From: Melampsora larici-populina 98AG31
Taxonomy: Eukaryota > Basidiomycota > Pucciniomycetes > Pucciniales > Melampsoraceae
Length of the DNA stretch: 64,000 nucleotides
Assembly: GCF_000204055.1 (NCBI RefSeq)
Contig: NW_006768767.1
Span: forward strand, 2,947,352 to 3,011,351
Reading direction: 5' to 3'
Below, piece after piece: positions 1 to 12,389 of the stretch; within the stretch, counting starts at the first letter, position 1; every line of letters begins with the position of its first letter. A program made the translations under genes and the position numbers. Below the pieces are notes generated by a model. The model ran no database searches and had not been told where the DNA came from. It saw nothing but the letters and a program-made list of their open reading frames with translations.

Positions 1-438
1 GTCTGAGTGATGAATGGTCATGAAACGATCGAAAAGGTTGCTTTACTCTCGAAGCCAGATCCTTCATTAACCATCTCATCTCGAAACCAAGTCGATCATA
101 CCAGCTCTCCTCCAAATGTCATTCAGTCAGCTAATATGAAGTCATGTCTGGAGATTGAAATTCAATATTCATCAGGTTCGTGAACAACCTTCATAGTGAT
201 GATGGAAAAGAGTGCAGACTTTTTCCTTCGGGTGCTTTGCCCGTCTATGAAAACACCATGACATCACAACAGCGTACACCAATTCATGAGCAACTGGTGG
301 CATATAATCATATGATTGGATTATGACAAGAAAATTTACACCATCAACTTCTGATCCTGGGTCAGTACTTCTTCACATCATCTTCTCCTCTGTATGTGAG
401 CAATTATATTATTTTCTTAATATATCACCAAGCCTAAA
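1..438. other. No gene recognised at left edge
   Basis: No convincing open frame or repeat is seen. The stretch may hold the promoter of the gene starting near 439 or the tail of a gene outside the window. Confidence 0.4.
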
Positions 439-2062
439 ATGATGATCAAAGTCATATCACATCTTGTGAGGATTATCATGATTTCATATTTGACTTGGTT
501 ATGTAGTGGGATAGATAATCAAGCATATTACGATTCTGTGAATCCTCGTCTTGGTATCTTAGGAGAACAAATCTCTTCACTTCTTTCGACTTTTAGTGGA
601 ATAAAATTATTGTCTCAAGTATCTAACCAAGAGAGGTCCAATTTAGGGCATCACGGTGGTTCTGAGGATCAAGTATTGGCTATCAGCGGATATGACGATT
701 CGGATGATCATATCAACAACATATTTGTACGACATGAAACCTCACACACCTGCTGATTATGAGTTCCGCTGAAGTACTGATACATCTGAACGTGTTGCTC
801 AGGACCGCTCTCTACTTCACCAGGAACGTGGTGGCACTTCCGATTCCTCAGTTGGAGAGACACTCAAAAATATGGCAGAGCTTCAAATGAACCTTGATAA
901 AGACCAAAAGCTCGAATATACTGCGGGCAATTTGAACTATGACCTATCAATGCAAGGAGACATGGTACGCTTTGACTAGGATCTGTCTCATAATCTGTGA
1001 TGCACAATATTGGTTTGAAAAATGTTTGGAAAGCACTGATCATCAGAATCAATCTTTTTCGCTCTGCTAAACTAGTCTGATGACACGATCACAGAAGCCA
1101 CTAACTTGAAGCTCTTGCGGAGGGAAGAAAGTACTGCGTCTGATATGTAAGTAATCTCGTACTTCTTCACTTCAAACTCACATAAAAATTTATTCTTCTA
1201 CAAGATCAATCGATTAATGAACAAATGAATTTCTTAAGATGGGTCAAATGGCATAACTTTCATAGAAAAAAGTTTGCTGCACCTGATTTAAGTTGGGATC
1301 CAGAATTGGCAAATAGAGCTCAAAAGTTTACAAATCGATGTAACTTTGAACATTCGAAACCAGAAAGAAATGGACCACATTATGGAGAGGTTAGAGAATC
1401 TCACTTTTCAATCTGTTTTCTTCAAAGCTTTCAGAAACAAACACTGAAATTGAGTTGAGTGTTATGATTGGCATATGTGTTGTGGATTTGCTTATGTAGA
1501 ACTTGTTTGCTGGTGCTTCTGACATTCGAGGGATCGTGGACGCATGGGTGAATGGGCCAAATGAAGCAGGATCATACAATCCAGGTGCACCGAGTTATTC
1601 ACATTTCACACGTGAATCTCTTTCTATTTTACATGATCTCTTTGACTGAGTAGGATTCAAGACCAGCTCACATCTAACATTGATTTAATACATCATAGAG
1701 GTTGTATGGCGTGAAACAACTCAAGTTGGATGTGCTATCAGTGCATGTGATGATGTAGGACACTTTTCAGGTTCAAAAGTATACCAGAAGATGGGAAAGA
1801 AAGCTTCAATAGTGGCATGTGTTTATTTTCCGTAAGTCTTGATTCATTTCATGTATTGATCTATAAAGAAGAAGAACACAAGAAGTACTTATTCATCATG
1901 TGTGTGTGTGTGTAAAGTGCTGGTAATGTCATGGGTGAGTTTAAGAAAAATGTTGTCTTTCCATTTTGGAGTTATCCATACAATAGTGGTCACAAAGGTT
2001 TTGTTGGGTCATCTTTTTCTTACTTTTTTGTGGCACTGCTGGCATTGTATCTTGCATTTTAG
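439..2062 (+). CDS. CAP/SCP-domain (PR-1-like) secreted protein, spliced
   Basis: The CAP core is unambiguous. Exons about 1205-1389, 1500-1611, 1699-1831 and 1918-2062 join to give the CAP signatures GENL and HFTQVVW, the helix WHNFHRKKF and a conserved CNFEHS. The GENL motif spans a phase-0 splice and HFTQVVW spans the next one, which supports both introns. The C-terminus ends in a hydrophobic stretch (FFVALLALYLAF), either a GPI signal or a short membrane tail. The N-terminus is less certain. An ATG at 439 opens a signal-peptide-like segment (439-726) that joins in phase to 803-964, but the splice between 964 and the CAP core could not be resolved. CAP proteins are sterol- or lipid-binding or immune-active secreted proteins, and rusts carry several as effector candidates. 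Whether 439-964 belongs to the same gene is inference. Confidence 0.7.
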
Positions 2063-2460
2063 CTTGTGTTCAGGTTTTGTAGATGAATGATGATTGTAAC
2101 TATTTTTAAGTGTCCTCATTAGGCAATTGATGCCACACGGGTACCACTTATGATCTTGTTCATCACAAATTGAATTTGAAGGAGGTTGTCCAAAAATGAT
2201 CTATTAGACTTGAGAGGAAGTGACTAAATTTGTTTGCCAAACTGTGGGAAGTTATGAACTCACATGTGAATTACAAAATCTACGCTTGATCTGGTACCTG
2301 GTGGTTTGAACATTATGGCTGGTGAATGCATTCATTTTGCAAAATCTACCAGCTGAGGTGGCAGTGCTTCTAGGATATATTGACCCCCCTAGTCTTGAGA
2401 GGAATTGTGGGATTGGCTGGAAGGTAGCTTGATACTTCTTTACCAGCTTCATTTGTTGTA

Positions 2461-2634
2461 CAGTCAACTCCCTCTAATTACATACAGTTTGGCGGGTGGT
2501 TTTTTCATGCACTTAAAGGAATATGCACTTATAGACCTCATTTTGGCTTGAAAACCCCTTTTTGGCGGCAAAAAATCCTATGCACATAGAGAATTATGCA
2601 CTTATAGGGATATCAACTTAGAGGGAGTTGACTG
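2461..2634. mobile_element. TA-flanked MITE, 174 bp (Tc1/mariner/pogo-like ends)
   Basis: Perfect 17-bp terminal inverted repeats begin CAGTCAACTCCCTCTAA. They are flanked on both sides by TA (2459-2460 and 2635-2636), the duplication expected of the Tc1/mariner/pogo superfamily. There is no coding capacity. The interior has internal echoes of 'tgcacttata'. Confidence 0.8.
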
Positions 2635-3171
2635 TAGAAACAAGTCTCAGCTTGCAACCAAGGAACAAAAGATGCACCAGTTCTAGTGCATCTTTTGAGT
2701 ATTTTTCAAGAAAATCCCCTTCACTTGGCATTGCTTTATCTTCTTGTGAAGTTCTCATAATTATGCTTTGTTGACCCTTAATACTGGTGCACTACTTTTG
2801 GTAACATCATATGCAAGTAAAAATGGAAGAACCCCTCAAGATATTTCAGCTCAAGACATACCAAATCTAAGCACAACACCCATTTCTTGATTCCAAGAAT
2901 TTTCTTTGGGATATAAATTTGGCTGAAGATGATGAGATAACTCCATACCAAAATCAATATTATCCTCAAGTGCACAAGTGTTGTTATGCTTCAAGTATAC
3001 CACTCCCCACCTGGAAAATGACATGAAGTGAGGTAATCCACCAGGTACTGTTTTGGGTGTAGGTCCTGGATTTCACATCTGTTTTTCACAGTCACCGGTT
3101 CCTTTGACAGCTGGTAAACTATTTTTAACAAATTTATTGACAAACTCAGCTACACATTGCCTAGATCACAA

Positions 3172-3343
3172 ACTAACACCGTGAAAATAGTGTATTTTTC
3201 CAAGGCAAAAAATGATTGACATTAATGCACAAAATGATTAATAATGCAGAATTAATGCAGAATTAATGCATTTTTAATCATTTTGTGAAATAAATGTGAT
3301 CATTTTTCAGCTCGGAAAAATACACTATATTCGCAGTGTAAGT
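3172..3343. mobile_element. Candidate MITE, about 172 bp, imperfect 30-bp inverted repeats
   Basis: The left arm starts ACTAACACCGTGAAAATAG and the right arm, read in reverse complement, starts ACTTACACTGCGAATATAG. Both then continue GTGTATTTTTCC. The centre repeats 'gaattaatgca'. No clear target duplication was found, so the superfamily is open. Confidence 0.6.
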
Positions 3344-3888
3344 TGATCATAAAGGCCAGACTTGTGTGAGAGTGGCTGGCTGATGTATTAGTGCAGTGAA
3401 AACCAATTGTGGAACTGACAATGGCTACTAACATACACCAGCAATTGTTCTCAGAGCACTGGCTTGTTTTTCAATCTGATTCTGGGAGCTGGAGTTGGAT
3501 TGCCTCAGCCTCTACTATTGCTGTCACCTTTTCAAACCCCCAACCCTCATCAGGGGCTTGGTTGAGGTGGCTCACAAGTCGAGTGGGAGATTCCCATTGA
3601 GAAGAGATTCATTGAGAAGTAACTGTTGATGTTGAAATGATATGCAGAAAATGAAGAAAAGGAAAAGGACATGTATGTTATGCAACATCTGCAGTGAGTG
3701 AGGATTCTCTGATAAAGGCTGAAGCCCTCTGCTTCGGAGCCGGGCCGACCTGTCGGGCCGGTTTATCTACTCCGATAGGGTGACTTGATCGCGATCCGTC
3801 CCGATGGCTCTCCAGTTCACTCTCCTCGGACCAGGGCATTAGAGAGAAAGATTGACAAAGAAATCCCTCTGGTCAAGAGCTTTGGACG

Positions 3889-4921
3889 ATGTCGATGAAT
3901 TTGAGCAGAAAAGAATTCGAAGAATCATGCAATGAGTTCCTTACTTTTTGGAATTCACCTCAAAATCAAAATGATCAATCAGATTTCAACTCACATCATT
4001 TTCTCAAAGGTTGGAAACGTGAAACTCATCCGGTGAGCAATTTTGTATACTTAATTTTGATTGTCAAAGGATAAATTTTGGTAGATTGAAGAGAACTTTT
4101 GTGATTTTGATTTTAGATGAATGATCGATTTGGATATTTAGTTAGTGAAGCTTTAGATAGAATCTTGAATAAGAAATCATTCTCTAGGAACCAAGACTAC
4201 GAGTCTTCAAATGAACAAAATCAAGACGAAATATCAAGTTTATCCTCTCAACTAATATCAGAAAGCTTTGATGAAGAATTACAAGATATAGAGATCCCAG
4301 TGGAATTAGAAGATGAAAGTATTCTATCAACTTCATCAGGACTCAAAACTACCGATGAACCAATGATAATCAAATTTCAAACTTGGATAGTTTACTCTGA
4401 AACTTATAGAGTACCTCATTTCTTATTTAATGCCTACAAGTCCGGTCAATTTCTAAATATCTTATTATTTTTATATTTCCCTTACCTCAAGGTATGATGA
4501 CTAAGAAATTTGGATATATCTTTTGGGTTTGATCTCAATAGATGGCACATCATTGACACTAGAAGAATTAATGCGATCAAATATCTTCAATCCTCAAACA
4601 TCTCACTTATCTTTTGTCGATGATCATCATACGGAAGAATTATCGAATCCCAACTTGGTTGATCTCGAATACCCTTTCAATACTCTCGAAAGATCCGCAA
4701 AACCTAAAGATGAAGATCAGAATGTTATCCTTCCATTCATGACTCAAGTTGAGCATCCTTTTACTCAAATACCTGTTTGGTCACTTCACCCTTGCAATAC
4801 TGCAGCGGTGTTGGAAGAAATGCTTACTGGTTGTATGGATAAGTTGAATTCGAGAGTCACTATTGAGGCTTTCTTGACGTTAGTTAATGGACTCATCAAC
4901 CTGAGGAGATCTTCAAATTGA
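3889..4921 (+). CDS. ATG10: ATG10-like E2 enzyme for ATG12 conjugation
   Basis: Three exons (3889-4032, 4117-4444, 4542-4921) join in consistent phase to 283 aa. Atg10 receives Atg12 from Atg7 and transfers it to Atg5 in the cytosol, a core step of autophagosome formation. Visible hallmarks are the Atg3/Atg10-family strand WIVYSETYRVPHFLFNAY, the following DGTSLTLEEL segment (the Asp codon is split by intron 2), a QVEHPF element and the catalytic motif LHPCNTA with the active-site Cys near residue 242. The acidic, low-complexity linker at about residues 65-110 is longer than in yeast. The start was chosen as the first ATG giving an N-terminal helix (LSRKEFEESCNEFL) typical of the family. The intron 2 donor GTCAAT is weak, but the reading frame demands it. 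The gene is intact. Confidence 0.85.
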
Positions 4922-5804
4922 TCGCACCGTCGAAACTTGTGACATAGGTATGTACTCTTTTTCTTCGAACTCATCTTTTCATTGAGATCTAAAGTACCTA
5001 AATTCTTATCTCTGGAACTCAATCTGAATAAAGCATGAGATCACATGCCTTGGATTTTTGTCGAATCTTTTACTGGAGTCAGAACCTTGCCTACTCGGGG
5101 ATGGCCAAATGAGTTTCTTTTTTCTTTTTCTCGAATCAGCACTTCCATTACGAAATGAATCCATATGATCATGTATCCTTATCCTAAAAGAATTACATTG
5201 GTAAACTCATAATGCCCCCGCATACAACCAGTATTGATTTGACTGTAACTCGATGGATTTTCTGCAAAATTTTACACTGCAACGGTAGAATTCACGTCTC
5301 TCGAGAGCATGGCGACTTTATGGGTCGGCATTGTGGGGGCGGCAGATCTCAGTAGATCTCAGTTAAAGGCAAAATGTCATTGCTTGGTCAGATGACTTTG
5401 TATGATTATCAAAGATTCACATTGCTGATCTTTCAATTGACCCACTCGGACCCAACCTGTCGGTTTTTTGATAAGAATGATGTACATAGCCGTGATGTGT
5501 CAGCAGTGGCATCACATGTTGATATTTTAGGATTGATGATATGATAGACTAGAGTGATCCATATCCTAAGCAATTTGAATCTCAAACAGTCTCTAGCACT
5601 AGACCTATGTGAATCAATACAAAGAAGTACATTTATATTATAATTATTATGAAGCATGCAGAGCGAATCATGAGATCAAACAACCTAAATGTAAGTGAAA
5701 TGTTAAAGAAAGATCTCAAATTTGAGGTTTGGTATTTCTAACCCATGAAAAAGGGGAAGAAAAATATAGGATGTGATAACATCATTGGTGGGGTATCAAG
5801 AGGC
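4922..5804. other. Intergenic between convergent ATG10 and MDM1-like genes
   Basis: The two genes converge, so this holds both 3' regions. A direct repeat of 'agatctcagt' lies at about 5345-5364. No open frame looks coding. Confidence 0.4.
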
Positions 5805-8800
5805 TCAAATTCCGGCTTCTGGAAACAATGTTCGTAACACCTAGAGAGACCATGATAAGAAGAAGAGTTGATATCAGTAGTTATCAAAATGGGCGATAAA
5901 ATATCATGATTCATACCTCATCAATGATGGTGTAAATCAAATGTTTATTTAGCCTTCGATTTTGACACATTGAAAACAATCTTCTGACTCCTCTACGCGC
6001 ATTAGAACGACCTAATACACTAGCAGCGAGATCTATGGCAACAATCAATTTGTAAGCAACCACTTGAGTGATCCGTTTTTATGTATATCAAATAGGTAGA
6101 CCTCATACCTGGAATGATAGCAGACAATTTACGATAGGCACCGTCACGCGTTCCAATCTTTTGTTCAAATGTCCTTGGCGGCGGCGGTTTCTTCAGCTTT
6201 CCACCCTCTGTTTCAGGCTCCCACAGACTTTCTTCAAGCATACCGATAAGCTGTGATAGATGCTCGTCGTCTAAATATTCAGATATCGATTCACGCAATT
6301 TTCTATGACGCGCGGAATGAATGAGCAACGAGGATTGTCAAAATGCGAGAGAATGTCGTATTGGATAAAAATATATAAAGTTAAAATCTGACCAACCTCT
6401 CAATAGTACCTCCCAGTATTTGTTGCAATACGATCACAATCCCTTGCTTCCTCAACCATTGATTCTTGTCATTTAGCTCAAAGATCTCAATCAGAAAGTC
6501 ACAGATTGGTGCTGTGAAGGAGGTGAGCAGCTCGCCTTCGATGGGTCGTACGTTGGTGGTTAAGTTTGCAAGGGCATCTCCCTCGTAGTATTCATCTTGT
6601 GACTTCCGAGAAGATTCATCTGACTGCTTTGTGCCACTAGATTGTCTTGTGATACTTTCTGGCGAGACTGTCGAATTTAAACTTGGAGCTGTGACTCCTG
6701 AAGACCCTGAGGGGTAGCCATAGGCAAATTCATGAGCCTGCTGACGCAATCCACTCAACATCACTTCGAACATCGAAGGCGGTGAGGTGACTGGGTTGCG
6801 TCTACGACCATTGTCGTCCACGCTCGACATACCGCTAGAAGTGATGGACTTGTAGATCGATCTGACAAAACCAGATCCAGCAAAAAGTTCCATCTGCCGC
6901 CGCAGACTTGTACTGGGATCCTCTGGTAGAAATGGGAGGTTGGCTTTCGACCGCGATAAAAACCCTGCCAATTCTGGACTTTCGCACAAGACTGGAATTT
7001 GTATCAATGACTTTGAAGATGGTATCGAGAAAGAGAATCAAAGGAGAGCAAAGTTACATGGAGTGGAAAAGTAATCAGATGTGAGTGATGAACATGTACT
7101 CGCAAACTGTGATCAAGGCTTCCTCACTCACCCTCAGATAGCGTTCAAGAGCAAGCTTTCTCTGCTCTACCAAACCGCGACTGTTGTTTGTTCCTATACT
7201 GATACCTATGCCAATACCAATGCTTTTGGCAGGGAAATCGAGTTGACGAGCTATAGTATATCGATCCTTTAGCGCTTTATGAAGTAGATTGAATTCATTA
7301 TATCTTCTTGTCACTATCCAACCCGACCCAAAACTGCCATCTTCCTCGGTGAGTTTGTGTACCTCGATTGTGTATAAAACTACATCTTGAGTGCCGCCTG
7401 TCACTAAACCAGTAGCTGCCGTGGCTAGGTTCATCGTCGAGTAAGTCGGCCCACTTTTGATGGGAGACAGGTTGGAGCCTCGCGCTGCAAGTGGCGCACT
7501 GCTAGTAGACACGGAGCGGTAGGCCGTGCCAGTGATGGATACTCTCACCCTTCCTGGGATCAATTTGGCCCGAAATCCGCCTACTTCGATTTCCTTTTGT
7601 TCAATTAATCTAGTCTTCTGATAGATCACTTCCGATAATTCGCGGCCCACCGAGTCCATTGACTTTCGTACCAGCCTAATCTCCAATCGGTTTCCTGTAA
7701 GCTCTGCCCGTCGCATGAGACTAGACAGCAAATTGAGTTGGTTCTCTAACTTCACTATACGCTCGTCGGCATCTGAAATACCCGTGATCATAATACTAGA
7801 CTGGGCGCGGTCTCGCGAGGCACTACGCCCATGGGTACGTGAATCAAAACCTAGTCCACGAAGTGTTCGTATGGAACTTGACTGAGCGGTAGACTGTGAG
7901 TGTATTGAGCCGTATGTAGCGTCCCTCGGATCCCAGTCGTCGGAATCCCAGTCTGGATCGTCATCAAAAAGTCCTTTGCGCTGATGGGCGTGTTCTGTGA
8001 ATGGACGGGTCGAAAGAACCTCAGAATCGCATAATTTCATAGAACATATGTTATCAGACTCACCACTTACATCATCAGCTCTATGACTAGACGATTGGGA
8101 CGTAGTAGGAAGCTGGCTCGCGAGGGTATCAGAATGAGACGGGTTGATACGTGGCGAGGTTCCCGATGGTGAAGATGATATGCGGAGCACTGGCTCATCA
8201 GCAGAAGTTTCGTCGTCTGCCGTCGATATGATTGAACTCAAGGCTTCCTGTAACGCTATCGAAGCAGCCAGATTCATGGAAGGCTCTGTGGCTTGTGGAA
8301 ACTGTGACGAGCTATTCTCTCCTGAGCTTCCTTCTTGCTTATTCGCTCGAGTTCTCAATCTCAATTCTGATTGAGGCCTAGGTCCCGGTTGTCCCGATTT
8401 CGGTATTTTGGTGAACTGATCAGAAACGCACCTCAGTCGCGTCATATCCTGATGATGGCGGTCTAGGTCCTCACCGAACAATGGGGCACGATCACTGGTT
8501 GAAGGAAACATGAGAAAATCAAGACTAGATGAACTGGTGATATGGTTTTGACGAGAGCTCGAACTTGATGAAGGGGATAGCAAAAACGGCTTGGCCTCTG
8601 CATCAACTATTGGCGTGGATTGTCGCTCAGCATATTGGTTACTACTTTGACGACTGTAGTGAGTGGTGCCAGTTAACCTTTCGCTTGGTAAGCGTTCATC
8701 AAACGCTGCTTGGAGTGTGACTTGAGGAGGTAAGACTGTTGCGACTGTACCCCTTGTAAGCCTCGATCGATCGCTTGGCTTCCAACTCTGTTGGACAACA

Positions 8801-11800
8801 CGTGGCGGTGTTCGGGACGTATGTTCGATTACACTGGAGCCGAAATCTGTGTCACTCGTGCGAAATGATTGATATTGTGCGAGTAGTGTGAGTGGATTTG
8901 TGGGTCGTATTTTGGGCTCGTCGGAATTTGACCGGACTAAAGGGCGTCGAACTTTGGGTGCGTTATGGCCCGCAGACTGTGGGCTAGTCGGTCCATCAAA
9001 ACCTAGATCAGAATAGACAGGTGAATCGGATTGGTGAATCGGAGGTGATCTAGACTTGATAGGAGACATCGACATCCCTGGCAACAGGGCTGGTCGCGCC
9101 TTCTGACGCAATGAGTGTGAAATATCTTCAGAGATGGATGCATTTGATGAGGCGGGCTTAGAGCGAGACGGTCTGAGTATGACCGACGCTGTGGCTCGGA
9201 GGTATAAGTCACCAGAAGCGGAAAATGCTGGGAAGTCCTCACACAACATCCGCTCAAAGACTTTGTGCTGCATATTGAACAGCCGGTTCTTGGCTTCTTT
9301 GACATTGGCCAGCGCAGGTAATGCCTTATCGATCGTGGGGGCTGTCTCTGAACTATATGAGCCAGGATCGACCGACAAGAATCGCAGTAGAGGTAATACG
9401 TCCTCTTCTCGGAGTCCGAGGGCGCTCATAGCCGCGACAGAACCAAAGTTGATTGCCGCTATGGCCTTGAGATCATCTTTCAAAGCTTCCCAGTCTCGAT
9501 TGGTGCTCTCTTGGTCGTCTGTCGCCTGGGTAGCTGAAGAAGAGAAATGAGACGAGTTGTGAGGGCGACCTGCGTTTTGGAGTCCTGGCGATGAGGTATC
9601 TTCCAAGACTAGTTCTTCCTCCAAGGGATCTTTGAGACCATCTACCGCCAACCAGAATTGAACCAAGTTGACACGTCGCCTACGATCCATAAATTCAGTG
9701 AAGTATGACAACGCAGGGCTTTCTCGATCTCTCAAGATGGCTTGTAGAATATCACTGGGTTTATGGCCGAATTGAGAAGGTATTGAGTTTTGTGATGGTG
9801 GTGGGTGTTGCTGAGTATATGCGTTCGCAGTCTTGGATCTAGCGCTAAGGCTCCGGTTGGTGTGGATTGGACCTCCAGCGCCACCTAGGGCAGCGATTCG
9901 ATGATCGGCAGTTTCTCTTACAGCTTGAAGGCGCTCTAGATAAGTCACAAGATCACGCGACTGGATCTTTGATGAATTTAGGCCCGTGACAGCAGTAGAT
10001 GGGGCATTGTGATTGATTTCTACGTCACTGTTTTCCTCGAGATTGATACGACCGGTCAACAGAGCTTCTGTCCTCCTAATTTCAGTCTCGATATCATTTT
10101 TGAGCCGCCGTACATCAAACAAAGTGTTGCATCTATGTAGCGATCGTGAAATTCGTTCAAAATCTTTGACACTGCTCTTGACTGATATTCGGTCGGTCGG
10201 TTTTGCTGACACGCCCTTAAAAGGGTACTGATCAGTGAGAGTCGAATCCTTAGAACCTTCAGCTGGCGCATTGTTCGGTCTGGCACTTGAGGAATTTGGT
10301 AGTGTCTCATGCTCGTCCTTAGAAGCGTCATTGTGAAAACTAGAAGTGTTTGAGGAGGGGGCCATGCTCGCGAGCGCCAGCTGTCGATCTAAAACTTCTC
10401 TCAATTGCTCGACCATCTTTTGCTCGCGTATCACATTGCCGGCCGTGTCCTCGACAAGGCGATTCCAAAAGTCAGAATCGGATAACATCTCTATGATCGG
10501 CCCCAGGATTGAACATGTCAACAGCTCAATGACTAGAATTTTGACCGCTCTACTTCCGGCTTCGGCTGGGGGTAGGAGAATCGGTAATATCTTATCGAGC
10601 AAGCGACGCAAGTGAGCCTGTTCAGATGCTTGAGAATTGGGAGTAGGAACGTCGACCGCAGGATGCAATCGAACAATGGGCCGCGGTCCGTCACAATCGC
10701 CATTGGTGGAGGGATTTCGTTCAGTTTCCGCATTCCGTTTCCGCAATACCTCAGCATGCAATCGCGCCAACAGAAGGTCTATTTCATCATTTCCCGAGCT
10801 AAAGAATGCGCCATAAATTCCTCCGCGTGAATCTCTGCGCGAGGAAGGACGATGCCCGGTGTGGCGACCAGAATTTCCACCACCGCGCAAGTCGGACTCG
10901 GCTTGTCTGAATGCTTCAATATGAGTGGTTAGAATTGGCAATACTTTGTGTACCACCAAATCAACCAAATCGGGTCGCTCAAGTCGAATGAATAAGACTT
11001 TGAGACAATGCCGGATGACTCTCTCGACAGCCAGAGGGAACGAGGGACTCGAGTAGGTGTCGGCGGAGGAATGGGATGAACCTGGTTTTTGAGATCCATA
11101 AGGCGATGGGACAAGGTCATTGTGCCACTGTGTCAAGGAATTGTAAATATCATCGGTCAGTACCGTTTTGAACGTTTCCGTAGGCCATCCAACGACTGGA
11201 CAAGTGAGGGGAAGACTGGGTGAAAATGAGGTACTAGTTTTTGCTTGCCTGCCACACAAAATCCCGCATGATCTTCATTAACAACCGGTCGAGAACCGAC
11301 GTGCTCGTCTCCAGAAGTTTGGAATGGAGCCGCTCGTGACGCCAATCAGACCGTGTCTCCCAAGTTTTCTTGATTTGAGCAGCTGAATAGGCAGCTGGTG
11401 TCGAGAATCGCATTCTATAATGGGTCTTTAATGCTGGGTGGAGTGGAATCCGAGAGGTATCGTGCCGTAGAATCCAATGTGGCAAACCAAGGTTGAAGGC
11501 TAGAACGGCCATAATCACGCCGACAAGGTAAATCATAATGCATGATACGATAGTGAGAGTGTTGCGATAACCAATCAGAACAGTAAAAAGGAGTACTGCA
11601 GCCATCACAGTGCCGGTGGACGGTTGAGACATCACCCACTGTGAGGCCGGAACGTCCGGCGAGGCATGAGATGAATTGGGATAGCTAGAAGGCATCTGCG
11701 ACAGCAACGAATTATCGCCTCGAACTCTTTCTACTGATAGGTCATTCTTTGAGAGATCCAGGTGGTTTATAGCAAACCGTTGCTCATTTTCTTCTGCTGA

Positions 11801-11935
11801 CATTGTCATCCATTCGGTCGGTAGGAGAATAATGTAGCGATGACCTTGACGAGATGAATGTGCTGCTACTTTGACTTGAGAGCTGGACCCGCGTCGATTG
11901 TGGAAACCAGTTCCAAAATGTCGGATACATCTCAC
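5805..11935 (-). CDS. MDM1: MDM1/sorting-nexin-13-like tether: TM-PXA-RGS-PX-Nexin_C
   Basis: Six exons join in phase: 11935-11249, 11127-7132, 7010-6397, 6302-6109, 6032-5917 and 5840-5805. They give about 1880 aa, or 1838 aa from the second candidate ATG at 11809. Two membrane segments lie at about residues 109-123 and 125-151. A PXA domain follows (about 185-455, including MRDFVWQ/WHND and FPLAVERVIRHCLK). An RGS domain starts near 685 (QAILRDRESPALSYFTEF). A PX domain lies near 1445-1565 (RRYNEFNLLHKALK). A C-terminal Nexin_C follows (WLRKQGIVIVLQQILGGTIERKL, then GRSNARRGVRRLF), ending TLFPEAGI. Mdm1 proteins tether the ER to vacuole or lipid droplets; yeast Mdm1 is about 1130 aa. The extra length is Ser-rich, low-complexity sequence between RGS and PX. 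Intron 1 (11128-11248) is GC-AG with donor CAG/GCAAGC. Start codon choice is the main uncertainty. Confidence 0.88.
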
Positions 11936-12389
11936 GGGCCGATCTCACTGTAACCTCCGGGTTTTACGGGGCTCATCAGCACCCGGTCCCCGGATTTACA
12001 AACCCATCTTGAAGTCAAACCGGATATGTAATCGTCATTTTTGCCACACACGTTCTTATGTATGGGTTTTTTGTACTAGTATTGCTTCTTGAGTTGTGCT
12101 TGAAGTTCAGAAGAGAAATATTCATGGGAATATTGAGCTACATACCTGCACCTTTAAGTCAATTCTGCCATAATTATAGAGGTAATTATAGATCTTGCCA
12201 AAGTTCAGTCTAAAGGATTTAAATTCTAATTTAGAAGATGTACTCATATTAACATTATCAGCTTGCTTTTCATGATGTTATCACCAAGCACAAAACTTAT
12301 GACTAATTGTTGGAGGTCTACTTCTACTTCTAGGTCCTTCTTTCTCCTACTCAGAGCTACTACTATTGCTATCATCTTCAGATTCAGAA
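11936..12389. other. Intergenic, upstream of MDM1-like gene
   Basis: This should contain the MDM1 promoter. Nothing else is recognised. Confidence 0.3.

Larger units (their letters stand above)
2063..3888. other. Intergenic stretch with two MITEs and a GC-rich hairpin
   Basis: No gene is supported. It holds the two MITEs listed separately, a small perfect hairpin (arms around 2669-2678 and 2687-2696) and a GC-rich patch at 3740-3765. In that patch CCGG-G-CCGA and TCGG-G-CCGG can pair around a CCTG loop with one G-G mismatch. The GC-rich patch sits just upstream of ATG10 and could be promoter or 5'UTR; that is a guess. Confidence 0.4.

Noticed and set aside
1902..1917. GT-rich dinucleotide tract as microsatellite of interest
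   Set aside because: It is short and forms the 3' end of the last CAP intron.
3720..3850. GC-rich patch as rRNA or tRNA fragment
   Set aside because: It shows no cloverleaf and no recognisable rRNA core sequence.
9134..9550. 138-codon plus-strand frame inside the MDM1-like gene
   Set aside because: It is antisense to a long conserved exon and has no domain; a shadow of the real gene, like the other frames there.
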